A DNA stretch of 64,000 nucleotides from Pseudaminobacter soli (ex Li et al. 2025) (GCF_029892515.1 NZ_JARXVF010000002.1:372001-436000); one strand, 5' to 3'. Numbered from the stretch's first letter, positions 22,517 to 31,369 are shown. Numbers and translations: made by a program. The notes: generated by a model from the sequence alone, not told the origin.

Positions 22517-23487
22517 ACGGCGAGCATCCTCTCGACGGCGAGGCGGGCGCGCACCGCCAGTTCCGGATCGATGGTCACGACGTGGCGGTTTTCCTCAAGC
22601 GCGGCGCGAATGTTGCCAAGCGTGATCCGCTTCATGTGCGGGCAAAGATTGCAGGGGCGGATGAACTCGATGTCCGGATAGCCGACCGAGACATTGTCGC
22701 TCATCGAGCACTCGGTGATGAGCACGACACGCGCCGGCTTCTCCCTGCCGACATAGTCAGACATTGCCGCCGTCGAGCCGGCAAAGTCCGCTTCCGCCAC
22801 CACCTCGGGCGGGCACTCGGGATGGGCGAGCACGGTGACGCCGGGATGGGCTTCACGCAATTCCCGAATGTCGGCGGGAGTGAACCGCTCATGCACTTCG
22901 CAATGGCCCTTCCAGGCGATGATCTCGACATCGGTCTGGGCGGCGATGTTCTGGGCCAGATATTCGTCGGGCAGCATGATGACGCGCGGCACGCCGAGCG
23001 ACTCCACCACAGCCTTGGCGTTGCCCGAAGTGCAGCAGATGTCGGACTCGGCCTTCACCGCGGCAGAGGTGTTGACGTAGGTCACGACCGGCACGCCCGG
23101 AAAGCGCTGGCGCATGAGGCGCACGTCCTCGGGCGTAATCGAATCCGCCAGCGAGCAGCCCGCCCCCAGGTCGGGGATCAGCACTGTCTTTTCGGGGTTG
23201 AGCAACTTGGCGGTCTCGGCCATGAAATGCACGCCGGCCAGCACGATGACCTCGGCCTCGACCTCCATAGCCTTGCGGGCCAGCGCCAGGCTGTCGCCGA
23301 CGATGTCGGCCACGCAGTGGAAGATTTCCGGCGTCTGGTAGTTGTGCGCCAGTATGACGGCGTTTCGCTCACGTTTGAGCCGCAGGATCGCGTCGATATC
23401 GTCCGCAAACACTGGCCATTCGATGGCCGGAATGACCTTTTCGACCCGGCTGTAGAGCGTGGCGGCGGAGGGGGAGGTGCCAGACAT
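22513..23487 (-). CDS. nadA: Quinolinate synthase
   Basis: 324 residues. [4Fe-4S] enzyme condensing iminoaspartate with dihydroxyacetone phosphate to quinolinate. [14 protein letters not shown] is near residue 43, [19 protein letters not shown] near 85, DICCTSGNA near 150 and [12 protein letters not shown] near 280; the three conserved cluster cysteines lie within these. First gene after a strong inverted repeat (23496-23530), the likely NadQ operator. Confidence 0.95.
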   Translation of the reverse strand: MSGTSPSAATLYSRVEKVIPAIEWPVFADDIDAILRLKRERNAVILAHNYQTPEIFHCVADIVGDSLALARKAMEVEAEVIVLAGVHFMAETAKLLNPEKTVLIPDLGAGCSLADSITPEDVRLMRQRFPGVPVVTYVNTSAAVKAESDICCTSGNAKAVVESLGVPRVIMLPDEYLAQNIAAQTDVEIIAWKGHCEVHERFTPADIRELREAHPGVTVLAHPECPPEVVAEADFAGSTAAMSDYVGREKPARVVLITECSMSDNVSVGYPDIEFIRPCNLCPHMKRITLGNIRAALEENRHVVTIDPELAVRARLAVERMLAV

Positions 23488-23495
23488 GGGCTTTC

Positions 23496-23551
23496 ATCCT
23501 TATTATGCTCGAAATGAGTATAATAAGGATATGCTTATCATGAGCATAAGC
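23496..23551. promoter_or_regulatory. NadQ operator region upstream of nadA
   Basis: A 35-bp inverted repeat with ATCCTTATTAT (23496-23506) and ATAATAAGGAT (23520-23530) as perfect outer arms and CTC/GAG inside, followed by a second, shorter one (GCTTAT 23533-23538 with ATAAGC 23546-23551). Its position between nadQ and nadA and its AT-richness fit repression of nadABC by the NadQ-type regulator encoded next door. Which half-sites are bound is inference. Confidence 0.6.
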
Positions 23552-23571
23552 CCTGTCAAGCTTCGATTTCG

Positions 23572-24525
23572 CTATTTGGTGCCGGCCACCGAGCGCTCGT
23601 CGAGCACGCCATGGCGAAACTGGAACAGCTTTGCCGGCCGTCCGCCGGTGTCGGAGGACATCTGGCCGGTCTCCTCGACCAGTTCCTGCTGTTCGATCAG
23701 GCGACGAAAATTCTGCTTGTGAACGGTCGTTCCGGCCAGCGCTTCGACGGTTCGCTGCAGCTGCAGCAGCGTGAAGGCGGGCGGCATGAGCTCGAACACG
23801 ACTGGGCGATACTTGATCTTGGTCCTTAGCCTGGCGATGCCGGTGGCAAGGATGCGCCGGTGGTCGCCGTGCATCGTCCGCCCTGGAACGAGCTGCACAC
23901 CAGTGACTCCGCTCCTGAGCGCCGCTTCCTCGACCAGGCCAGCCTCGTAAAGCAGCTCATAGCGCTGCAGGGTCAGTTCTTCGTTCCAATGCTGGTCATC
24001 GAAGCCGAAGCACACGGCGGCGCGCTGCCAGCGCTTGCGGCGCTTTTCCTGCGGCCCCGCATCATCGGCCCATTGGCGCAGTGCCGGTTCGATGACGTCG
24101 GTGATCACCGGTGGGGCGCCATAGCGATGGTCCTCCCATGGGAAGAACTCGTACCAGTTGCGCCAGCTACCCGGCGATGTCACGCGCGAGGGCTCCTCAC
24201 GCGTCAGGCCCAGATAGCTGATCGAAATCACGCGCCGCTCCGGGTCCTCGCCGCTGCGGTCGCGATCGGCAAAGGTGTAGAGCTGTTCGATGTAGCCGAG
24301 CGGATGGCCGGTCTGCTGCTCGACCCAGTTGCGCAGGCCAGATTGCAGCGAGCGATGCCCAGATTCAAGCGGACCGGAGGGCAAGGCGGCCGCAGAGCCA
24401 ATCGTCAGCACGACGGGATTGCCATTGGGTACCGCAACGAGCACGGCGGTCAGCTCCACCTGCACGCCGTGGTTCTCACCCGCGACCGCCGGTTCATTCA
24501 GCCTGGCAATTGTTTTGTCTTGCAT
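23572..24525 (-). CDS. nadQ: NadQ-type regulator of NAD synthesis (Nudix-like domain plus winged helix)
   Basis: 317 residues. The N-terminal half resembles a Nudix-type ligand domain (VELTAVLVAVPNGNPVVLTI; LYTFADRDR; RRVISISYLGL), without a clear intact Nudix box. The C-terminal part (about 225-310) is a winged helix with FTLLQLQRTVEALAG and HKQNFRRLIEQQELVEETG. This is the architecture of the alphaproteobacterial NadQ repressor, which senses NAD-related metabolites. It lies immediately upstream of, and parallel to, nadABC, with the operator between. Confidence 0.8.
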   Translation of the reverse strand: MQDKTIARLNEPAVAGENHGVQVELTAVLVAVPNGNPVVLTIGSAAALPSGPLESGHRSLQSGLRNWVEQQTGHPLGYIEQLYTFADRDRSGEDPERRVISISYLGLTREEPSRVTSPGSWRNWYEFFPWEDHRYGAPPVITDVIEPALRQWADDAGPQEKRRKRWQRAAVCFGFDDQHWNEELTLQRYELLYEAGLVEEAALRSGVTGVQLVPGRTMHGDHRRILATGIARLRTKIKYRPVVFELMPPAFTLLQLQRTVEALAGTTVHKQNFRRLIEQQELVEETGQMSSDTGGRPAKLFQFRHGVLDERSVAGTK

Positions 24526-24734
24526 TTTCAGCCGGTTGTTCAGGACCCTGGACGAAGCGTTCGCTGACGCAACCGAACGTGGACCCGCCGCGCCCTAGCT
24601 GTCTGCTATTAAGCACATAAGCGGCACGACATCCATCTCGATGTGCCTGGAGAGCGTCCCGTTCCATCCGTCATCAGGCCGTTATGAAAGACCCGTATCA
24701 GCATTGCCGACGCGCAAGGCAATTCCGCATTGCT

Positions 24735-24750
24735 TTGCACAGCTGTGCAA
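24735..24750. promoter_or_regulatory. Palindromic operator before ABC importer operon
   Basis: TTGCACAGCTGTGCAA is a perfect 16-bp palindrome 11 nt before the ATG of the ATPase gene. LacI-family regulators bind such even-length palindromes, and the last gene of this operon encodes one. Confidence 0.5.
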
Positions 24751-24760
24751 CGGATTGAAC

Positions 24761-25915
24761 ATGAACGACGAAGCCTTTCTCGACATCGCTGGGATCAGAG
24801 CCGGTTACGGCCGGACGCCGGTCCTGCAGGGGCTGGACCTCTCCATTCGAAAGGGTGAGTTCGTCGCGCTTCTGGGCTCCTCCGGCTGCGGCAAGACCAC
24901 GCTTCTGAGGGCGATTGCAGGCTTCGTGCAACCAAGCGGCGGCTCAATCAGCGTCGCGGGCCGCAACGTGACAAACCTGCCGCCGGACAAGCGCGGCATG
25001 GCGCTGGTGTTCCAATCCTATGCGCTGTGGCCGCATATGACGGTCGCGCAAAACATCGGCTATGGGCTCAAGCTGCAGCGCCGCCCACGCACCGAGATCG
25101 CGCGCCGCGTCGGGGAGATGGAAACTCTTCTGGGCCTGTCGGGGCTCGGCACGCGCAAGCCGGGTGAACTGTCCGGCGGCCAGCGCCAGCGCGTCGCGCT
25201 CGGCCGTGCTCTGGCCATCGATCCCCAGATCCTTTTGCTCGACGAACCGCTCTCCAATCTCGATGCGCGCATCAGGCTGCAGGTGCGCCATGAAATCCGC
25301 TCGCTCCAGCAGCGGCTTGGTATTACCGCCGTCCATGTCACGCACGATCGCGAAGAGGCCATGGTGATGGCCGACCGCATCGTCATCATGAACGCCGGCC
25401 GCATTGCCCAGCAGGGAACGCCCGAAGAGGTCTACAATCGTCCTGCCTCGCCCTTCGTCGCGGCCTTCATGGGCGCTGAAAACCGGCTGGTCCTGACGGG
25501 ACACTCCGAGGCTTCCCGTTTCGAGATATTGGAAGGCAGCGACAATGAAGGCTGCGTGGTGCCGCTCGACGGGCGGCCGCTTGCAAGCGGAACGGTGGAA
25601 GCACGCTTCCGCGCCGAGGCCGCGCAACTGTTGCCTGCGGATAGCCGCGAGAACCTGCCCGATGCCGTTCTTGAACTCGCGGGAAGGGTGGCCGCCGTCA
25701 GCTATCCCGGCGGCCTGTGGCGGCATTCGATCAAAATCGGCGCGGCGGAAATCCTGGTCGATGCGCCGCGCGCCTTCTCGCCTGGCGAGGCCGTTAAGGT
25801 CCGCATCCCGCACCAGGTGCTGTTTCTCTTCAATTCTCGGGAGGCGTCGCCGCCCCCGACACCCGTTTCCCGGAGCGGCGCGGAAAGCCGCTTCCTGGAA
25901 GTATCCGAAGCCTGA
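24761..25915 (+). CDS. ABC importer ATP-binding protein
   Basis: 384 residues. Walker A GSSGCGKT at residues 39-46, Q-loop FQSYALWPHM near 87, signature LSGGQRQRV near 141, Walker B ILLLDEP near 161, then a C-terminal regulatory OB-type region (about 245-370). This is the size and shape of the polyamine/iron/sulfate-type importers (PotA-like). The ATG at 24761 is preferred over an upstream start because it follows the palindrome and fits the family length. It energises the two permeases at 27154 and 27972. Confidence 0.9.
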   Translation: MNDEAFLDIAGIRAGYGRTPVLQGLDLSIRKGEFVALLGSSGCGKTTLLRAIAGFVQPSGGSISVAGRNVTNLPPDKRGMALVFQSYALWPHMTVAQNIGYGLKLQRRPRTEIARRVGEMETLLGLSGLGTRKPGELSGGQRQRVALGRALAIDPQILLLDEPLSNLDARIRLQVRHEIRSLQQRLGITAVHVTHDREEAMVMADRIVIMNAGRIAQQGTPEEVYNRPASPFVAAFMGAENRLVLTGHSEASRFEILEGSDNEGCVVPLDGRPLASGTVEARFRAEAAQLLPADSRENLPDAVLELAGRVAAVSYPGGLWRHSIKIGAAEILVDAPRAFSPGEAVKVRIPHQVLFLFNSREASPPPTPVSRSGAESRFLEVSEA

Positions 25916-25940
25916 CTTCTTCAACCGGAGATTTCTAACC

Positions 25941-27080
25941 ATGAAGACCCTTCTGCAAGCGACGACGCTGGCGCTCGCCCTTGGCGTGACGCCGACCTCG
26001 GCCGCCGAACTGACGGTGGTGACCGCGGGCGACCAGAACATGGTCGACTACATCAACGAATATCTGGGACCGCTTTTCGAAAAGCAGTACCCGGGCAACA
26101 CCGTCCGCGCCGTCGGCACGGGGCCGGGCGACGCCGGCTCCCAAAAGATCACCGAGCGTTTCGAGGCACAGGCCAAGGCCGGCTCCGAGAAGTGGGACAC
26201 CGACGTTGCCGTGGTGCACGAGAAGTTCGCCGGCCCGATGGTCGAGGCCGGTTATCTCGAGGCCTATCGCCCAAACATCGAGACCGGCAAGCTGGTGACG
26301 CGCGCCAACGCCGACATGGCTCTCGGCACCAAGGTCAGCGGCTATGTGATGCCGATGTTCAACAGCCAGACTGCGCTCGCCTACAATCCGGCTCTGGTTG
26401 CCAATCCGCCGAAGAGCTACGAGGAACTGGTTTCCTGGGCAAAGGAGCACCCCAAGCAGTTCGGCTACAACGGCATCAAGGGCGGCGCCTCGGGCGTCAG
26501 CTTCGTCATGGGCTGGATCTACGCTTTCGGCGGCAGCGACGCGGGCAAGCTGATGAACGGTCCCTTCGAAGAGGCCGAGACCAAGAAATGGGACGGCGCC
26601 TTCGCCAGCCTGAAGGACTTCACCCAGAACGCGACGCTCACTCCCGGCAATGCCGGCACGCTCGACCTTCTGAGCCGCGGCGAAATTGCCATCGGCCCGG
26701 TGTGGGTGGACATGTTCTATTCCTGGCAGGCCGATGGCCGCATGCCGCCGGAAATCAAGCTCGTCCTGCCGGCCCCCGGCATGCCTGGCCAGCCGATGCA
26801 CTATGTGATCCCGGCCAAGGCCGCCAACAAGGAACTGGCCGAGAAGTTCGTGGCGCTGGCCACCAGCCCGAAGGTGCAGGCCGAAGGCATCGTCAAGCGC
26901 TTCAACTGGTACCCGGGCATCGACGCCAAATACGTCCAGTCTGAACTCGACGAAGCGTCCTGGAACAAGCTCTTCACCGACATCTCGCCGGAAGACCTGG
27001 CGACGAACGGCAAGACCTTCCCGATCGCGCCCTACAACAAGGCGATCCTGGAAGCCTACGAAAGCCAGGCCGCCAACTAA
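25941..27080 (+). CDS. ABC importer periplasmic binding protein
   Basis: 379 residues. A signal peptide covers 1-22. A bacterial extracellular solute-binding fold follows (ELTVVTAGDQNMVDYINEYL start; WDTDVAVVHEKF; NSQTALAYNPALV; IGPVWVDMFYSWQADG). It resembles the polyamine/phosphonate/iron group, but I cannot assign a substrate. CGGAG precedes the ATG. A stable hairpin follows its stop codon, a common way to raise the level of binding-protein mRNA over the permease part. Confidence 0.88.
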   Translation: MKTLLQATTLALALGVTPTSAAELTVVTAGDQNMVDYINEYLGPLFEKQYPGNTVRAVGTGPGDAGSQKITERFEAQAKAGSEKWDTDVAVVHEKFAGPMVEAGYLEAYRPNIETGKLVTRANADMALGTKVSGYVMPMFNSQTALAYNPALVANPPKSYEELVSWAKEHPKQFGYNGIKGGASGVSFVMGWIYAFGGSDAGKLMNGPFEEAETKKWDGAFASLKDFTQNATLTPGNAGTLDLLSRGEIAIGPVWVDMFYSWQADGRMPPEIKLVLPAPGMPGQPMHYVIPAKAANKELAEKFVALATSPKVQAEGIVKRFNWYPGIDAKYVQSELDEASWNKLFTDISPEDLATNGKTFPIAPYNKAILEAYESQAAN

Positions 27081-27099
27081 GGCCTAGGCATCCCACTTC

Positions 27100-27128
27100 C
27101 GGCCCGGTTCCTCGCGAGAGGGGCCGGG
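27100..27128 (+). terminator. Hairpin between binding-protein and permease genes
   Basis: CCCGG and CCTC arms pair with GAGG and CCGGG. There is no T-run, so it is more likely an mRNA-stabilising or partial attenuator structure than a full stop. Confidence 0.45.
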
Positions 27129-27153
27129 TCCACACACTATCAGGTACCCGTCG

Positions 27154-27975
27154 ATGTCGAAGCGCCTGCTCGGTCTCATCCTTGTCCTGCCCGCCCTTGC
27201 GGTCATCGTGCTGCTTTTCCTCGTGCCGCTCGCCGCTTCGGTGGTCGGCGCGTTCGTGGCCGATGGGCGTTACGGGCTTGCCAATTTCGAGAAGGCATTC
27301 GCGCTCTACGCGCAAGACATCGTCTTCACGGTGGTGATTGTCTCCTTCTCGGCCGTCATCATCGGTGCGCTTTCGACGGCCATAGCCGGCTATCTGACGC
27401 TCGGCGAAAATCCGCGCGCGGTCGCCATCCTGCGGTGGCTTTACCGCTGGCCGATGTTCATTCCCTTCATCGTCGTCGGCCAGGTGCTGCGCACATTCCT
27501 CGCCAAGAACGGCTTGATGAACAACGTGCTAATCAGCGCCGGGTTCATTACGCCCATGCAAGCGAGCGGCATGCTGGACTGGCGCGGCATCATCATTGCA
27601 TTCGTCTGGAAGCAGACACCCTTCGTCACGCTTTTGCTGGCGGGGGCCATGGCCTCCCTCGACCGGAGCACGATCGAGGCTGCGCGCAATCTCGGCGCCT
27701 CGCGCCTGCGCATCTTGTTGGAAATCGTCTTGCCGCAGGTGGCCACCACGCTGGTCGTCGGGCTCATCCTCTCCTTCGTGACGATGATGTCGGTTCTATC
27801 CGTGCCGCTGATGATCAATGCGCAGTCGCCGACCATGATCACCGCCGACATCGCGTTCCGTATCAACGCCTATGGCGACTATGGCGTCGCGAACGCGCTT
27901 GGCCTGATCTCGCTCGGGGTGACCGCCTGCGTCGCCTGGATTTATCTGCGCCAGACCATGAAGGAGCGGGCATGA
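27154..27975 (+). CDS. ABC importer permease 1
   Basis: 273 residues with about six membrane segments (the first is GLILVLPALAVIVLLFLVPLAA). The cytoplasmic EAA loop reads EAARNLGASRLRILLEIVLPQV near residue 175, the contact site for the ATPase. It pairs with the next gene to form the channel. Overlaps it by 4 nt (ATGA). Confidence 0.9.
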   Translation: MSKRLLGLILVLPALAVIVLLFLVPLAASVVGAFVADGRYGLANFEKAFALYAQDIVFTVVIVSFSAVIIGALSTAIAGYLTLGENPRAVAILRWLYRWPMFIPFIVVGQVLRTFLAKNGLMNNVLISAGFITPMQASGMLDWRGIIIAFVWKQTPFVTLLLAGAMASLDRSTIEAARNLGASRLRILLEIVLPQVATTLVVGLILSFVTMMSVLSVPLMINAQSPTMITADIAFRINAYGDYGVANALGLISLGVTACVAWIYLRQTMKERA

Positions 27976-28817
27976 CCGCGCTGACCCATTCCATCGCCGA
28001 GCCGTCGCGGCTGCGCCTCGATCTCTGGTGGCTGCCGCGTGGTATACTCCTTGGGTTGCTCGCTTTTGCCATTTTCGGGCCACTCGCCAATCTGCTTTTG
28101 TGGGCGGTGACCGAACGCTGGTATTTCCCGCACACGCTGCCGCTGGAATACGGCTTCAGCTTCTGGGCCCGAGTATTTTCGCCGCGCGGCAACGCGATGG
28201 AATCGCTGACCAACAGCGTCGTCGTGGCGATCCTCACGGTTGCCGTTTCGCTGACACTGGCGGTTCCCGCCGGCTACGCACTGGCACGGCTCAAGCTGCC
28301 GCTACGCGGGCTGATCCTGCTTGTCTTCATGATCCCGCAGGCGTTTCCGAACCTGCCAGTCTACGTCAATGTTGCGCGGCTGTTCTACGAAATCGGCCTC
28401 AATGGCACCATCGCGGGCGTCGTTCTTGTGCACGTCACCCATGGCCTCGTCTTCGCTGTCTGGATCGCCACGGCCGCCTTCTCAGCCATAGATGTCGAGC
28501 TGGAACAGGCCGCGCGCTCCATTGGCGCTGGGGCGCTGCAGACCTTTCGCGATGTCACGCTGCCGCTTGCCATGCCCGGCCTGATGGCCAGCGCCATCTT
28601 AGTCTTCCTGGAGTCGCTGGACGAGTTCACCGGCAGCTATTTCGTCGGTGCGCCTGACGTAAACATGCTGCCGCTGCTGCTCTACAATGCGGGCGCGGGT
28701 GGCAACTACCAGGTCGCGTCCATCACGGCGCTGTTGCTTCTCATCCCGTCGGTCGGTTTCATGCTGGTCGTAGAGCGATTCCTGAAAGCCGACGTGCTTT
28801 CCAGAGTCGGACGGTGA
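27972..28817 (+). CDS. ABC importer permease 2
   Basis: 281 residues with six predicted membrane segments. The EAA loop reads EQAARSIGAGALQTFRDVTLPLA near residue 180. The ATG at 27972 overlaps the stop of permease 1, and its own stop abuts the regulator gene, so the whole block is one operon. Confidence 0.9.
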   Translation: MTALTHSIAEPSRLRLDLWWLPRGILLGLLAFAIFGPLANLLLWAVTERWYFPHTLPLEYGFSFWARVFSPRGNAMESLTNSVVVAILTVAVSLTLAVPAGYALARLKLPLRGLILLVFMIPQAFPNLPVYVNVARLFYEIGLNGTIAGVVLVHVTHGLVFAVWIATAAFSAIDVELEQAARSIGAGALQTFRDVTLPLAMPGLMASAILVFLESLDEFTGSYFVGAPDVNMLPLLLYNAGAGGNYQVASITALLLLIPSVGFMLVVERFLKADVLSRVGR

Positions 28818-28819
28818 CG

Positions 28820-29881
28820 ATGAAGAAAGCCAAACCCGAAAAAACTGCCACGAGCCTAAGACCCGGCTTCGTCAGCGCATTGCAGGTTGCGCAGCGAGCG
28901 GGCGTGTCGCGCTCGGCCGTCTCGCGCACATTCACGTCCGGCGCCAGCGTCTCGCCGGAAACGCGCGAGAAGGTGGTGCGGGCGGCCGAGGAGCTGGGCT
29001 ATCAGGTCAACGACCTTGCGCGCGGGCTGCTTGCCAATGGCAGCCGTCTCGTCGGCCTTGTTGTGACCAAGCCGGAAGTCGGCTTCCGTGCATTGCTGAT
29101 GGCTTCGCTCGCCCGCGCGCTCATCCGGCGTGGCAATGTGCCAATCATCATCGATACCGGGCAGACGGAGCCGGAACTTGCCGCCGCACGCACGGCCCTG
29201 TTCGGCCATCGCGCGGAGGCCACCATCATCCTCTCGGGCTCGCCGCCATCGTCCTTCGTCGATCTCGCCCGCTGCAACGGCCAGCCGTTGATCGTCATCG
29301 GGCGCTCGGAGCCCGAATGCGACCATATACGCACCGACAATGCCGGCGCGGCGCGTGAGGCGGCTGCCCGTTTCGTTGCCAGCGGCTTCCGAAAGCTTGG
29401 CCTAGCCGGTTCCGCATCAGGCACGCCGAGCATCGTCGAGCGCGAGGGCGCTTTTTGTGACGAGGCCGTGCGCCTGGGGGCCGAAGTCATCTTCGAGCGG
29501 GGAGGGGATTCGGACTATGCCGGCGGGCGCGAAGTGGCACATCGCCTGCTGAAGCGCCCGGACCGGCCCGAGGCCATCTTTTGCGTCAACGACCTGATCG
29601 CCTTCGGCCTGATGGACGTCGCGCGCCACGAACTCGGCCTGTCGCTGCCGCAGGATCTCTCGGTCATCGGCTTCGACGATGTACCGGAGGCGGCCTGGGA
29701 TTCATATAGCCTCACCACCTTCAGGCAGGATCCGGACCTCCTGGCGACCAAGGCGATGGAGCTTCTCGATCGGCGCCAGGGCGATCCACAACTACCGCCG
29801 ATGGTGACGAAACTGGCCGCGCCGCTGGTGACTCGGCAAAGCGCGGCACTCGCGGGAAACGCGTCCGCCAAGACCGAATGA
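28820..29881 (+). CDS. LacI family transcriptional regulator
   Basis: 353 residues. N-terminal helix-turn-helix VAQRAGVSRSAVSRTF (about residues 24-39) and hinge AAEELGYQVNDLARGL. The remainder is a periplasmic-binding-like sensor domain ending with VIGFDDVPEAAWDSYSLTT. It is the last gene of the transport operon, so it probably controls that operon in response to the imported solute, likely through the palindrome at 24735. A GTG at 28814 overlapping the previous stop is an alternative start. Confidence 0.88.
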   Translation: MKKAKPEKTATSLRPGFVSALQVAQRAGVSRSAVSRTFTSGASVSPETREKVVRAAEELGYQVNDLARGLLANGSRLVGLVVTKPEVGFRALLMASLARALIRRGNVPIIIDTGQTEPELAAARTALFGHRAEATIILSGSPPSSFVDLARCNGQPLIVIGRSEPECDHIRTDNAGAAREAAARFVASGFRKLGLAGSASGTPSIVEREGAFCDEAVRLGAEVIFERGGDSDYAGGREVAHRLLKRPDRPEAIFCVNDLIAFGLMDVARHELGLSLPQDLSVIGFDDVPEAAWDSYSLTTFRQDPDLLATKAMELLDRRQGDPQLPPMVTKLAAPLVTRQSAALAGNASAKTE

Positions 29882-30137
29882 TAACCAGCGGCTTATGGAC
29901 GCGGCCGTCACGTCCCTTTCGGCAAAGCCATATAGACCCGCGTGATGAAGGCCTTGATCTGCAATCACGCCTCAAGGAGGGAGAGGACGTGTCATGTTCG
30001 ACGCTGACACCGTCGCAGCCATTCGGGCTGCAGCGATGAAACTGCATAGTTGTTCCGAGGAATTTCAACGACATATTGCTAATAATGCATGTTCGTTGTT
30101 AATAGCCGCATAGCCTGCTGGCGCCTACGGTAGGGTG

Positions 30138-30206
30138 CCGAGTACCGAGGTGTTGAGCGCCCAGGCAACAAAGGCCCATCGTATCGTCAGAGGCGACGGG
30201 CTTGCT
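30138..30206 (+). ncRNA. Candidate small RNA or terminator element, family H copy 2
   Basis: CCGAGTACCG, GGCAACAAAGGCCC and the GAGGCGACGGGCTT hairpin repeat the element at 889-956 at matching spacing. The stem here has one A-C mismatch and the T-tract is short, so termination is weaker. The flanking interval 29882-30460 holds no supported gene. Confidence 0.35.
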
Positions 30207-30322
30207 GTACACGCTCCCAACGAAGTCGCGCGGATCGAAGTTGGCACCTTCGACTGGGCCGTCCGCCACTCCTTGGCAGGACGGCGCCTCCATGAGGTCT
30301 GTTCAAAAAAGCGTGCACCTCG

Positions 30323-30347
30323 GGAATTTTTTGGTTCGCGGAGCGTC
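30323..30347 (+). promoter_or_regulatory. Degenerate EcfG-like promoter, Gly-rich paralogue 3
   Basis: GGAAT (30323-30327), 16 nt, CGTC (30344-30347). The spacer resembles that of the promoter at 4690 (T-rich then GTTC). Two positions deviate from consensus; it lies 113 nt before the ATG. Confidence 0.35.
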
Positions 30348-30460
30348 TACTTCGTAGGTCCGATAGAGGCCCAACCCCGAAGATCATCGCACCAAGGTCA
30401 ATCCTCCCCCTGCGATCAGCGGGCATTGGGCTTCACGGACGGTTTCCCTTGGAGAAGACA

Positions 30461-30916
30461 ATGAAACGCTATCTTTCAACACTCGCATGTTCGGGATTGC
30501 TGAGCATTGGAGCGCTCTGCGGCGGTGCCTTTGCCGCGTCCCTTCCCAGCTCAATTCCCGGCATTGTCCCGACCGTGAACGCAGTAGGCGAGGCTTTCCG
30601 CGCTCTTCCAGCACAACCGGTGAACAGCGGCATACACGGCATCCTTTTACACAAGCAAAACGATGATCCTGGCGGCCTACAGTTCGTCCGCGGCGGTGGC
30701 GGTGGCGGTGGCGGCGGACACGGCGGGGGCGGGATGGGCGGCGGCGGCACGGGCGGCAATAGCGCCGGCGGCATGGGCGGCAATAGCGCCGGCGGCAGCG
30801 GCGTGGGTGGCGGCGGTGTAGGAGGCGGCGGCTTCTTTGGGTTCGGCCGCTATCCGCGTCCGTACTGCAACCCCTATTACGGCCCCTGCTATCCAGGATA
30901 TCGTCGGGGATATTAA
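30461..30916 (+). CDS. Secreted Gly-rich protein (paralogue 3 of 3)
   Basis: 151 residues, function unknown. The signal peptide KRYLSTLACSGLLSIGALCGG is shared with paralogues 1 and 2. The CQGKFEPAVLV segment is lost, replaced by GIHGILLHKQNDDPGGLQFV. A pure Gly-rich region (GGGGGGGGGHGGGGMGGG type) follows, ending in a Tyr/Pro/Cys tail (YPRPYCNPYYGPCYPGY). GGAGAAGAC precedes the ATG as in the other copies. A strong terminator lies at 30976. Confidence 0.75.
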   Translation: MKRYLSTLACSGLLSIGALCGGAFAASLPSSIPGIVPTVNAVGEAFRALPAQPVNSGIHGILLHKQNDDPGGLQFVRGGGGGGGGGHGGGGMGGGGTGGNSAGGMGGNSAGGSGVGGGGVGGGGFFGFGRYPRPYCNPYYGPCYPGYRRGY

Positions 30917-30975
30917 GCGCGTCCGGTAGGGTCGGCCGCTCCTAGCGGTTCAGGCCATTTTTCAGCCAAGCACTG

Positions 30976-31012
30976 GCCCGTCGTCTCACCCGAGGCGGCG
31001 GGCTTTCTTTTG
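30976..31012 (+). terminator. Terminator after Gly-rich paralogue 3
   Basis: Stem GCCCGTCGTC (30976-30985) with GGCGGCGGGC (30994-31003), then TTTCTTTT. A typical member of the hairpin family. Confidence 0.6.
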
Positions 31013-31027
31013 CATCCTAGCGCGCGA

Positions 31028-31369
31028 TCAGTAACCGCCGCTGTAGGAGCGGTCGTCGCAAGGCGCGGTGTAGATGCGTCCATAACGGTCCTGGTAACGG
31101 CACATTTCTTGACCGCGAGGTTGCGAGCTGCCTGAGCCAGCAACAACAGCACCAAGTAGCGCTCCGGCACCAGCGCCGGTTACTGTGCTTTTCGTGTCGC
31201 GACCGATAGCCTGGCCGACGAGGGCACCGCCGGCTCCGCCGACGAGTGCTCCCGTTCCAGCACTCTGTTCAGTTTGAGAACATCCAGCAGTGTTCGATGG
31301 AAGCGCGGAAATAGCCACGGATTGTGGCAGGTTGAGCGTCGGCGTAGTGGCGGCATCGCCACTAATCAC
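31028..31369 (-). CDS. Glycine-zipper (YMGG-like) protein
   Basis: 113 residues. The core is a double glycine zipper, GALVGGAGGALVGQAIGRD and GAGAGALLGAVVAGSG, which inserts into or lines a membrane. A short Cys/Tyr-rich tail follows (EMCRYQDRYGRIYTAPC). The start is uncertain: the GTG at 31369 overlaps the stop of the patatin gene (GTGA), but the N-terminus then lacks a proper signal peptide, although TAGCSQTEQ looks like a degraded lipobox. Probably an outer-membrane or periplasmic protein co-expressed with the phospholipase. Confidence 0.65.
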   Translation of the reverse strand: MISGDAATTPTLNLPQSVAISALPSNTAGCSQTEQSAGTGALVGGAGGALVGQAIGRDTKSTVTGAGAGALLGAVVAGSGSSQPRGQEMCRYQDRYGRIYTAPCDDRSYSGGY

